Assembly: GCA_023078555.1 (NCBI GenBank)
Contig: CM041204.1
Span: forward strand, 2,696,430 to 2,760,429
Direction of reading: 5' to 3'
Origin: Ulva prolifera
Taxonomy: Eukaryota; Chlorophyta; Ulvophyceae; Ulvales; Ulvaceae
Length of the DNA stretch: 64,000 nucleotides
Shown piece after piece: positions 36,801 to 48,300 of the stretch (the first letter of the stretch is position 1; every line of letters starts with the position of its first letter). The position numbers were made by a program, and so were the translations under genes. The notes under the pieces are model-generated. The model had not been told where the DNA came from, did no database searches, and was given only the letters and a program-made list of their open reading frames with translations.

Positions 36801-39800
36801 GGGGAGAAGGCAGAGGTGAAGCAGTGCGTCCTTGGACCCGTGTCGTGGCGTGAGTGCAGCGGGTGCGAAGGATGCATGCGCAGGCTGGTCGGAGCCACTG
36901 ATGGCTGTTGAATCTGGCAGTACACACAGCTCTCGGTCACTGACGCGGAGTGCACAGTGAGAAGTGTATCAAGGGCGGCGATTGGGCAGGGCCGTACGGC
37001 GGCGCAGCCGATGCGAGACCGCCTGAGTTGCGTGCTCGTGTGCGGCATGTGTTTGCTTTCGAACAAAGTGCTTCTGCGGTCACCATGAAACTGTGGCTGC
37101 ATGGTAACCACGCGCTCTGCTGTTCCGCTGTCTGCTCTATTGAGGCGCCTGGTGGATACATGTTGATCAGGCTGCCGATGCACAGCCGCATGCTCGTGTG
37201 CACCACTTGGGTCCTCCGTCGTGACACTTCATGACGGTGGCTCCGGTTGTGCAGCTGGTTCCTCGCCCAGGCGGGCGTCGTCTCAATCATGGAGCTTCTG
37301 CAACAGCCGGGGCGCGAGGTGGCCGAGGCGGCGATGGAGCTGCTGCTCGCGGTCGTCGCCGACGACACGCCCGTGCTCGAGGCGCTGTGCCTCGTTGGCG
37401 TCGTGCCGATCGTCTCGCGGCTGTCCGGGCCGGCGCACGCGCAGCCGCTGCGCGCCCGCGCTGCGCGCTTCCTCTTGCTGCTGTGCACGACGTCGGCACA
37501 CACCGCGCAGATGTTCCTTGCGTGCGGCGGCCTCAGCGTCCTTGTGCAGGTGCCTCCCCCCCCCTCCTTGCACTGGCCCTCAGGTTTGTCGTAGGTGCAC
37601 GGCCGTCTGCGTAAGCGGCAATGCTCGCCTCGGCATCAGATATCGCTGAGCATGGCAGCTGTGGTCAGTGCCTACCAGCGCATACATGAGTGTAGGTATC
37701 ATGTGCTTCGGTCCAATGATCAGGTGCCAGTCACTACGTTGCAGCCGAGGTTGCGTGCACATCAGTTGTCACTTGCGTAAGTGTGATGTCAGGTTTGTGT
37801 ATGCATGACTTTCACTTTGGCCTCATTGGGGCCACAATGTTGCGGATGCGCGTCACATGGAGGGTCGTGGGACGCCCAGAAGCCTGATTGTGGGGCTGGT
37901 GTGTTCAGATGATGGACAGTGAGTACCTCAGCGACGAATTCCTCACCTCCGCGGCGCTCGACTGCATCTGGGCGGTGCTGCAAGTCCGCGGCCCGACGCC
38001 GCTCAACCACTACTGCCGCCTCCTCAGCCGCGCCGAACTTGCTCCGCAGCTGCTGCGCTGCATCCGCCTCATGATCGCGGCGGCGCGTGCCGCCGCCACG
38101 CCCGGTGGCGGCGGCGACGCCGTGCGGCGTTCTCCGCCCGCAGGCGCGACGGCCCCGGCCCCCGCCACCCCCTCCGCGCCGCCCCCACTGCAGCGCATTC
38201 TGAAGCACCTCACGGCCGCATGCGACCTGCTGCTGGTGCTGAGTCACTCGGACAGCGTCGTCAAGGCGCTGACGGGGCGAGTGGAGAACGTGCACGCGCT
38301 CCTGGACGTGCTGGAGGACCTGCCAGCGGCGCTCGTCCTGAAGGTGCTGGCGGCGCTGCGGAACCTCTCGTCTGACCCACAGTCGATGCGGCAGCTGCAG
38401 AAGGCGGGGGCGGTGCGGCGGCTGGTGGTGCTGCTGAAGAAGGGCGCCACTGGTAGCCGCGTGACGCTGTCGCCGCAGATGCAGCTGCATGTGCTCGAGG
38501 TGTGCCCCCAGCCCGCTCCTCTCTGCTGATGCTTCTCCACACTGACTTTTCAAGTGTTGGTAAGGTGGGACAGTAGCTCTTGCAGAGGGCCATCGCATGC
38601 TCTGCCTGCCAGACCATGCCGACCGCATTCTCAGAAACAAAGCGATCTCCGACGGGGGCCAGGCTACGCACACATCCCCATGCGCCATCTGGCTTCAAAT
38701 ACTGCTCAGGACCGCCACGGATGGCTGCCTGCCGCTGTCCCATTGACTGATGCCGTTTGAGCCGTCCTCCATGCTGCAACATTACCGTCGTGGCTTCACC
38801 AATGTCACCCCAGCAGCGCCAACAACAGGAACACCCGGTGCTTGTGCCCTGCACCGCCGGCCCTGGTCAACCTGTGCACGCCCTGTACATCACACAAATG
38901 TGCCGCGTGTGCAGGCGCTGTACAACCTGTGCAAGGTGACGAAGGAGCAGCAGACGGAGGCGTCGGCGGCGGACATCTCGCCGGTGCTCTCGCGCCTCGT
39001 GTCTCGGCGGCCCGCGTCGCTCGCGCTCGCCGGCTCCGCGTCCCTCAACAGCGACGCCGGCAGCGGCAGCGTCGGCCTCGTGACACCCGCCGACGCGCAG
39101 ACGGCGGTCGAGACGCGGGCCGTGTGCATCCGGCTGCTGTGCCTGCTCGCGCACTCGTCGGCGCACACGCGCGACCAGCTGTGGACGTGCCAGGGCCTCG
39201 ACATCTTCATGGACCTGCTGTGCGAACAGGTGTGGCGTGCTGTGCTGTGTGGCGTGTTCCACTGGTTCCGCAGAGTGCGTTGTTGGTGTGTTGGAACCGC
39301 CCAGGCGGTCCTGAGCTGACAAGACATGATTGCTGCGGAGGAGGCAGTGCAGACAGCCTGGACACAGCGTGAAGCGACTTTTTAGCTGTGAGCATCGACG
39401 ATGCCTCAACGCGTCAATGTGCCGATCTTTGCACTGCTGTTGCCTGTGCAACCATGCCATGGTGGAGTAGTTCATGCTGCGGGCGCGTGAGGGCTCTGCC
39501 AAGGCCACAGCAGTGCGGGTTTGTACAATGCGCCCTGGTGCCGTACGTGACCACCTCGCTTAGCACAGGAGGAGGCCCTGTGAGTTGCGTACGGTCGTCT
39601 GAGGGGGGTTTCCAGGTGGTTTACCCCTTCGGCATATGTGGTCCCGTTAATTCGGAGTTGTCAATGTCCAATAGGATACGGCTCAGTAAATTCAGGTTTA
39701 CTTTTACTTTACTTTATGTACTTGCTCAGGGAGCTCATCGCCGGCGCAGCACTTCGGCGTGTGCATACGCCGCCGCAGCCACCCTCGTTCTGTGTGCCAT

Positions 39801-41452
39801 TGTCTTCTGGTCAGCCGCACGCCCGCTCTGCCCCGCCAGCGTGTTCCATCGCCCGGCGAGGCGCTAGCTGGTGTCCCTGCAGAGCCCTCTGTTTGATCAC
39901 CGCTGATCACCTACACATATACAGCTGTTCAGTGCGACCGCCTGCATGCTCCTCTCTACTGAAGCCTCCATGTCCTGGGCCTCGCATGTTGCCCCGAAGA
40001 GTTCCATGCAGCACCCAGTACCTCGGCCCATGCTGTTCTTCAGCTCCATCGTGCACCCGTCACTTTTCCAGTGGCCGCATTTCACCTGACTGACCACATG
40101 CGTCCGGCGCAGCCCTTTGCTTGAGAGTAGACACCGCCTAGCACAGCCTTGAGCGTTTTGCGCGCCCACCCCCGACGTCTAGCTGCGCCCGTGCCGGCCC
40201 CCTTGTGAGCGCAGCCATGCGCGCGTGCCTGCAGGAGTGGCAGCGGCAGGCGCTGGAGGCGGTGTCGGTGTGGCTCGTGGAGGACACGCAGCGCATCGAG
40301 CCCAAGGTGCTGGTCAAGCGCCACACGGGCATCATCGTCGCGATGTTCCTCGACGCCTCCAAGTCGCAGGAGCGGCTGCTCAAGCCGTTCAAGGACATGC
40401 TCACGTGCTCCCCGAAGCTCTGCACGTTCTTCAGTGCGCAGGTACGGCCCTGGGGGTGCTCGGCCGCCCTGTGCAGCCAGTTCCGGCGCAGACGCTGCTC
40501 GGGAACCTGATTCCCACCATGATCCGGAGCCAGACTGTGCGCCTGGCGACGTGCAAGGGTCCAGTGGCGCAGTGGCCACATCACTGGATTGCCACACACA
40601 ACACATACAAAGTTGGTTTCAATCGTGAATTGGCCAGCCTGTGTACGGGGTATGTGGCCGTTTCAGTGAGGCGTGACTGCGTGTGGCCAATGGGTGCTGG
40701 TCAACCACTGCGCCCACGAGGCTGTGCTGTGTTTTGCGTACAGTTGAGCGATGTGCACGTGCGAGCGGCCCCGGGCTCCAGGTATCCCTGTGCCACCCTT
40801 TCCTTGTCCTTGACTTCTGTTTGACGGACTGCAGTGACTGCACGAGATGTGTTCCACTATCTGCAAAGGTTCCGCCTGCAGGGCTTCGCAGCCTGACTTG
40901 CTCGCACAGGGCTGCTTGGATGGCTGGCCGGGAGCTGTGTATCCCTTTCCCGACCACATTGCACGAGTCGTCCGTTGAAGCATGCGTCCACCCAGTGCAC
41001 ACAGGCCTCCGTTGTTACGTCACTTATAGTAGGTACATGCGATCCTGTGCTTGGATCTTTCGTCCAAGTGCATCTCACTCACAGCCAGGACACACTGTGC
41101 AGCAGTGTGGGGTCACTTTGCAGCATTTCCAGGTCTGCCACCCAGAAATTAGGCCTAGATATCCGAAATTGTCACATAAGATCGGGCCCGACGATCCAAC
41201 ACTGCTGTGCAGACGGACCTCCCAGGCATTATGCTCGGGAAGCTCAATCATGCGGACGCCTTCCTTGCGACATGCATTCTAGAGATCATACAGGTAATGT
41301 ACAACAACCATCCTCGCCCAAAGGAGTTCATCCTGAAGTTTAGGCTGAGCCAGCACCTCGAGAGCGTCCGCAGCCGGCATGGCAAGGCTCTCAAAGTCCG
41401 GGACAAATGCGACACCCTACAGAAGGCCATACAGCTCAACAGCGTCCTGTGA
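33880..41452 (+). CDS. MAP3K-epsilon type protein kinase with ARM repeats
   Basis: STE-family Ser/Thr kinase resembling plant MAP3K-epsilon (Cdc7/Cdc15/SepA group), which acts in cell division and polarity signalling. Confident exons: 33880-34341, 34429-34734, 34925-35380, 35939-36049, 36354-36762, about 37271-37549, 37909-38499, 38915-39229, 40235-40441, 41213-41452 (TGA). Kinase features: GRGAFGQV loop (near residue 28), VAIK (K50), alpha-C E68, HRDVKGAN (141-148), DFG (161-163), GTPYWMAPE and DIWSVG. The short interval [13 protein letters not shown] follows. The C-terminal half is helical ARM/HEAT-like sequence with family landmarks [25 protein letters not shown] and, at the end, [13 protein letters not shown]. 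Exon structure in 35381-37270 is not fully resolved: one exon near 35488 and a linker exon near 36960 are possible. The SINE-like copy at 39544-39718 lies in the intron before exon 40235. Confidence 0.9.
39544..39718 (+). repeat. SINE-like element, 5'-truncated copy
   Basis: It matches the 3' body and tail of the minus-strand element at 6347-6612 almost base for base (TTAGCACAGGAGGAGGCCCT, GTTTACCCCTTCGGCATATG, GTCAATGTCCAATAGGATAC) and ends in a TTTACTTTTACTTTACTTT tail. The tRNA-like head is missing. It sits in an intron of the MAP3K gene. Confidence 0.75.
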
Positions 41453-42372
41453 GTGACATTGGCGTGCTCGCTTTTTGTACAAGTTACACAGGGATTGCGG
41501 GTGTATCGGAGCCGTGGGGTGTGTCGGACGGATTACATGTTTAGACGATGAACGTATGCAGGCTGGAAGCATGTGATGCGGTTTCAGCGATAGTCGATAA
41601 TTGAGTGTGATGACATGTGTAAGCGGCGACGAGCGTGTGGTTCCCAGACGTGCAGGCATGGAGTTGTCACGTGACATATTCACATGTGGAGCTGCCTTGA
41701 AAGATCTGCATCTCGAGCATAGCGCAGCATGCACTGCTGGTCTCAGTGCGGTAACTCAGTGCGGTAACTAGGAAGTGGGTCCATGCCTGCCACATGTGAT
41801 CTCACTCTGAGCAGATATTCCAACAGAACTCTGCTGAGTTGAATGCATGCCCATGTGGTGACATTGGAAGCCTGATGTGGGTGGTGAATAGCTCAGCGTG
41901 GGCAGGTTACATACTCGCAGATACAGGCTATTCCTCCTGCCATTTGCTTCGTGATACACCGTTCTTTCACACCTAGCAAGGGAAGGATAGGTTACATACT
42001 CGCAGATAGAGGTACGGCATCTTGGTTTGCGTTTTGAGCCTTTGCGCGTTATGTAGTTGGCGTTATGCCAGCTAGCTTATGACGCATGCAGTGGCTGTGG
42101 TGCGCAGCATGATTTTGGTCTCAAAGCTTGAGAGGATCGGACGCAGCAGTAAAAACTACAAGGCGATCATCGATGTGATAATTACAAACCATTGTATCAT
42201 TTCGGCATGTGCTGGCCTGGAGTCTGTTGAAGCATGAATCTGACAGGACAGTGCTGGTCGTGCTGTGGCTGAACTCGACAAACCTGCGACATAGCTTGTA
42301 GAATTTTTTTCGACACGATCTGGCATCGAATTGCCTCATATGTTTATGAGTATGTAACTCAGCCTCGGGATT
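41453..42372. other. Spacer between kinase and XPF genes
   Basis: No gene supported. It holds a 24-bp direct repeat with one mismatch (AGGTTACATACTCGCAGATA core at 41904 and 41989) and a short tandem CTCAGTGCGGTAA at about 41742-41769. The XPF promoter is presumably in 42000-42372. Confidence 0.5.
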
Positions 42373-45300
42373 ATGCCTGACAGCGTCGGTGAGGCTGTCG
42401 AGTCGGAGGACCATGCTGATGCGGAAGAGCCCGGTCATCTAATCTCTGGCATACTCGGCTTTCAGCAAGATTGCATCGAAGAGTTGCTGACATACGATGG
42501 CCTATGCGTTATCGGACAGGGCCTCGGCCTGCCCACCGTGGTCGCGGCTCTGCTTGCTGTGCACCACCAAACGAAGGACAGCGGGGGTGCCGTTGTGATG
42601 GTGGGTGCGGGTTCACGTTGCCAAGAGCTTGCAGAAAATGGATGTCATAGACGCTAGATTCAAGCCGAGTGGAGGCTGCAAGCTGTTTTTGTCCATCCTG
42701 AGACACGCTGCATGATGCGCAGGCTCCACGCCAACGCAGCGGCAGAACATTGCCGCAGAATTGAAACGACTTTCGCCAGAGACGCCCCCCGTATCAGACA
42801 TAACGTCGCTCCAAAACGCGTCTGAAAGAATAGAGCTGTATTCCTCCGCGAAGAGCCTTTTCGTCACCACTCGGATCCTCACAGTTGACATGCTTACGGA
42901 ACGCCTTCGCACCAGTGGCGACGACCAGCACATTGCAGGCATCATTGTGTTGAACGCGCACAGAGCTACTGATGACAGTGGTGAGGGATTCGCGGTCAGG
43001 CTGTTGCGTTCTCAGAACAAGCAGGCGTTCGTCCGCGGGCTGTCGGACGAGCCAGGCGTGCTTGCGCTTGGGCTGAGCTCACTGGAGCGTTCCATGCGCG
43101 CCCTCCTGGTCGCGCGCGTTACCTTCTGGCCCCGGTTTCAAGAGGAGGTTCAAAATGATGTTGGACATGTGGACGTGCGTTTCTCAGTATGCCCACAGGC
43201 GATGGACACGGTCAATTCGGAGCCCTGAGTTGTCCAGCGTCAGGTTGATGTTCTCGAGGTGTCTGCAGAACAATCTGAAGTGGAGCCCTTTGTGCCACAG
43301 AAAAATTTCATGCAGGTACATGACCTATCATGCGACCTCTCACCGTCAATGGCTGCCATACAGCAAGCTCTGCTGAAAGTTTTGGACTCGATGCTGAAGC
43401 AGGTCCGCCAGCTCGTTACAACCCGACTGCGTCTGCCGATGCACAATCGACTCCATAGAGCCGCACCATCACTCACCATCCAACATATCTCCCTGCGCTT
43501 GCTGCAGTGCATGCACTGTAGAGCCTACCTCGCCTGCCCCTTCTCCGAGGCCATGCATTCCACAGCTCATGCTCTTCCGCGGAAAACATGGTCCCATAGA
43601 TATCTCAAACTCAGCATGCTGTACCTTTCTCCAACAACCCATCTCGTACCACACACAGCATGAGCCTCAGGAAAAGCCAAGAAATGCCCCGGCCAACACA
43701 CGAACTCACCCTGCCCCAGTCAGAACCACTCCCCAACAGCCTGCTTCACTGAGTGGTGTCATGTCTTTGGGCCCGATCACATAGAACAAATCCGATTTTT
43801 CAGGTCTAATTGCCCTGGAAATTCGGCACGGCGACCCAACACCGTCCCATGCAGGTCCAACGCAACCAGAAGCTCGACTCCTCGGAGCTCAACGTCGCCA
43901 ACGCGCTCACCCGCTCCTTCGACGCCACCATCCGCCGCCAGCTCGCGCCGATCTGGAACACCGTCACCCACGCCACGCAGGCCCTCGTGAAGGACCTCCG
44001 CACCGTGCAGGACCTCCTCGGCTACCTCCTGCGCTTCAACAGCGTGTCCTTCCTGCGCTACCTGCAGTGCCTGCGCGCCGCCGCGGGGCCCCGCACCGAG
44101 TGGATGCTGCACAGCGCCGCCAACACCGTCTTCCAGGCACCCCCCCCCCCCCAGCCACCCGCCTCAGGCCGCCGCAATGCCGTGTGGCAGTCTTGTCCGT
44201 GCTGTGTTGGCCAAGCATCGGCGGAACTGCTGCAGCTTCCGCAGCGATGCTCATTGGTAGCGATGTGTTGACCTCGCTGCAGTAAGAGATGCCATCGCTG
44301 CCTCACGCAGCTGCTGAGCTGTTCCGCAACCGGATGTATGTACGTGCGTTTGCTTGACTACACAGAGCCAACCTCTTTGAGATGGCAAGTCAGTGAAGCA
44401 ACAGCATTCGCAAGTTGAATCCCATCTCGGCCCTTGGCATTTGGTTTCAAGCAGCTCCTGTGCCGCTGGTGGCTCGATATCCGCTGGTTGATGTGTGATG
44501 CGTCGCCCTGGGCCGTGGAGTCAACGCTTCTGCAGCGCACACCCTAACCGTGAGCCTCACGGCGTCCACCGCATGCGCTGCAGGAGGCCAAGGCCCGCGT
44601 CTACAAGGTCAAGCAGCCCCTGGCCTCAAAGAAGGCCTCAGCCGAGGCGGCCAAGCCCGTGCTCGAGCCGGTGCTCGAGGAGCAGCCCAAGTGGCTGCTG
44701 CTGCGGGAGGTGGTGGAGGAGGTGCAGGCCCAGCGCGGCGCCATCGCCTCCCTCGCTCCCGCGGCCCCCGCGGCAGACGGCCCGGCGGGCGGCGGCGGCG
44801 CGGCGGCGGCGGGAGGGGTGCAGGTGAGCTGCCACTGCCTTGCGGCGCACGTATGCAAACCCTACCTGCCTGATATATTACGTGCAGGGCCTGGTGCCGG
44901 CACGCGGCACACCTGCATCACCCCTGCAGATCTAATGTGTATGCATTATCTGCATGCATGACTCTCTCCGGTCCATGCGTGGGGCTGTCACTGGGTACCC
45001 CGTTTGTCGCGCGCGACATTGCCTGTGCGGTAGGGTTTCTCGACAGTGCGGGACCGTGCCAGCTCAACACGAGCACTCCAGCGCAGCATGCATGGTCCTA
45101 GTCGCTACCATGATGGTGTGACATATGGTAGCGGCCGCGATGCTGCAGAGCTGCATGTGGTCCCCATGCCGCGTCATGCATACGGCACGACCCGTCGTCT
45201 GCGCATGCAGGGCCCCGCAGAGGCCCCCCACAAGCGCCACAAGGCCACACCACACGCCCCCCTGGCGGCTGCTGCCCCCGCCGCTCCGGTGGCCAGCAGC

Positions 45301-48300
45301 GACTCCGACGGCGTCGAAATCATCGGCCCGTCCGGCCCGTCGCACCAAAGCCACGCCAAGGAGGGATGCGCCTCGAGCGCCCCGGCGGGTGCCGCAGGTG
45401 GGAACGGCACGGTGCGAGGCAGCGGGGAGGGGGCCGGGGGTGCTGCGGGTGGTATGGAGGGGGAGGAGGACGAGGAGGCGGTGGATGCATGGATATCACG
45501 GCTGAGTGGCGAGCAGCTGCGGCAGTGCGGCACAGCGCCGGCGCTGGTGGTGGCGCGGGAGGAGCACCAGCTTGTGGAGCTGCGGAGCGTGCTGCGGGTG
45601 CGGCCCGCGCTGTTCTTCAGGCAGAAATTTAGTTTGGTCCCTTTGTGGGGGCTTTGTAGTTGGGGGCAGTGGTGCCGGTCCTTGCACCCACCGCCCCTGA
45701 CTGCTGTGTTCTATATGTTACTTATAAATTAATGATATAATATGCTGTGTGAAATATCTGTTTTCTGTATGTACCACGGTTGCCCATCCCCTGATTAGGG
45801 CATGCGTTGAAGCTGCGAGCGGGTGACCTGGCCAAACTTGGTGTCCGTTACGTATCGGGTGATGCTGAGCTGAGTTCGGGCCGACAGGTCAGGGCTTGGT
45901 CCGCACATGGCCACGACCACGACCGGAACAGTGGCAGGGGCATGGGGTGTGTTGTGCTTGGTCTGTGCACAGCGTCGCGGTTGCAGACAGGTGGCTGTGG
46001 CGCAACTGTGAACTGCAGCATGCTTGCTCCCGTCGAAGCATCGCCCGTAGCCACTGCCTCACCCCTCAATCTCAACGCACAGCAGCTGGCACGTGTCAGG
46101 CCTACTGACTTCAAGGCACGAGGCATATCACGAGATACACTCAAAACTGCTCAACAGGCAGTCTGTGTCTTGGCATCTGTGAGCACACAATTGCCTCTTG
46201 CCATCTTCATCCGCGTGCCTTTACTGGTCATGCCTTTCGGCCTCAAGGGTTGGTTGTGCAACACCAAACGTCCGAGCAGGCTGCCTAGCAAACTTCTCGA
46301 AGATGAACTGGTCAATGGACTGCAAGCTGAAGTTTGGTTCGTTACTTTTTGCCCGGTAAAAGTTGACGTGACAGTGTAAGAAAAGACATTACTCATAAGC
46401 ATGCAGGCCGCAGGGGGGAAGGCGTACCTCACACAGCTCTACCGGGAGTATCTCCTAGAGAGGGCGGCCGGCAAGCGCCCTTCCAAGGTCGCTGCGGCGG
46501 CCGATCCGGCGGTCGCAGCAGCTGTGCACCGGCAGGGCGGCTCCCCGGCGGGGGGCCGTGCCGGCCGTGGCGGCGGCCGCGCCGGCGGCCGCGCCGGCGG
46601 CCGTGGCGGCGGCCGTGGCGGCCGGGCGATGACGCGGCAGGAGCGCGCCAAGTACTCGTGCGTCCACCCTCTTTGTACTGCCACCTCTATGGCTTCGTAA
46701 CTTTGTTGGGATGTGGTTGTGGTGTGGAGGCAGCGAGGGGGTGGGGAGGAACATCTGGAGCGTGCCGTCATGCGCCGTCGTGTGCATGACCATGTCCAGA
46801 AATGTCTTGACAGAGCACATGAAAGTTCAGTCTGGAAAAGGATGGTCCCCAAACTATATACACGTCTTCTCGTCATCCTGGTTTGGCTAGGACAGAGCCG
46901 CGGAAGGAATGGCCATCAAAAAATCATGCGATTGCAGCAAACTTAAATGGCAAAGCTGATACGTTGGTCACAGTTGGTTCAGGCAATGTAGCTCAGTTGG
47001 GAGAGCGCAAGACTGAAGATCTTGAGGTCCCTGGTTCGATCCCGGGCGTTGCTATGCTCTTTTTCTTGGATCGTGCCACATCACAACCTTGTTGCTGGTG
47101 CACGAACCAGGAAGTCTGGATCACATGTCTCCAATCTTTTGCTTGCGGTGTTCACCGGAACCCATGAATGTGTTCCTTTCATGCACAGCCCCATTCAAAG
47201 TTTCAGCCAAAAATAAACCTTTCCGGGGCCCTCTCAAACTCCTTCATGGCAATTTTTACGTAGCTCTGTCAGACAGAGTCTGTATCTTCTTTTCCAATCT
47301 GTCGCTACACCTAGTCCCCCTCCATGTTGAGCTCCCGGAGCGGAATCACTCTGTCACGCATGTGCCCCAGCTCACCAAAATCAGGCCATTAAAATACATA
47401 ACTGCATGCGTACAACGACTCTCATATCAACGTTTAGCCTACAACATCAGCGCAACTTGGCTTTGCCTGCTCAATTCATGTGTATAGCATGTGGGCAGCA
47501 TGCAGGTGGCCAGCACCTGTGAGGCCCCATGCTGGCCTCATGCATCTCCGAAGTGCATTGCGTTGCTATTTGCCTCCGTGCATGTGTCCTTGTGACTCAT
47601 ACACCCCTAGCGACACACCAACCCCCCCAAATCACCTGGTACTTTGCTTGCAGTGGTTGCGGCTGTGGCGTGGATGCATTGCGCTGGGTCGGTGGTTGTG
47701 TTCTTGCGGTGCTTGCTGCTGTTTGCGGTGCTGCCTGCCTCGCCGCCTTCGTCCTCGTCACGCACCACCTGGCCTGCAGGCTGCAGCTGCTGAGCGGCAC
47801 CGCCGCAGAGGAGGCCGCCCTGCTCAACTCCGCCAACATCACCGAGGCCCAAGACGCCGCCGCAGCCGCCGCTGCGGCAGCCCCCGCGGCCGCAGGCGGC
47901 CGCGGCCGCGGCCGCGGCAAGCGCACGGCGCACGAGCTGCAGCCCGACGCCGCGGCGGCTGCGGCCGCGCCGGAGGCGACGGGGCCGCTGCTGCGCGGCA
48001 TCCACTTTGCGACGCTGGAGGAAGCCGGCGAGCAGGTGCTGCATGCTGTGCGGCCAGTGTTTGTCGTGCTGTACGACGTCGACCTGGCATGGGTGCGCAT
48101 GCTCGAGGTCTACCAAGCCCTCAACCCTAGCCGCCCCCTCAAGGTGCGCCGCCTGGCCCTTTGTCATCTTGAATTTCCTTCCTGCTAGGGGATGCATCTC
48201 CTGAGATACGTATCCTGCAGCTGTTGGCTCATGTTCGGCCTGCACTGAATCACATGCATGCTAGACGTCGTGTTCATACATGTAGCTAATGCGTGAGCGG

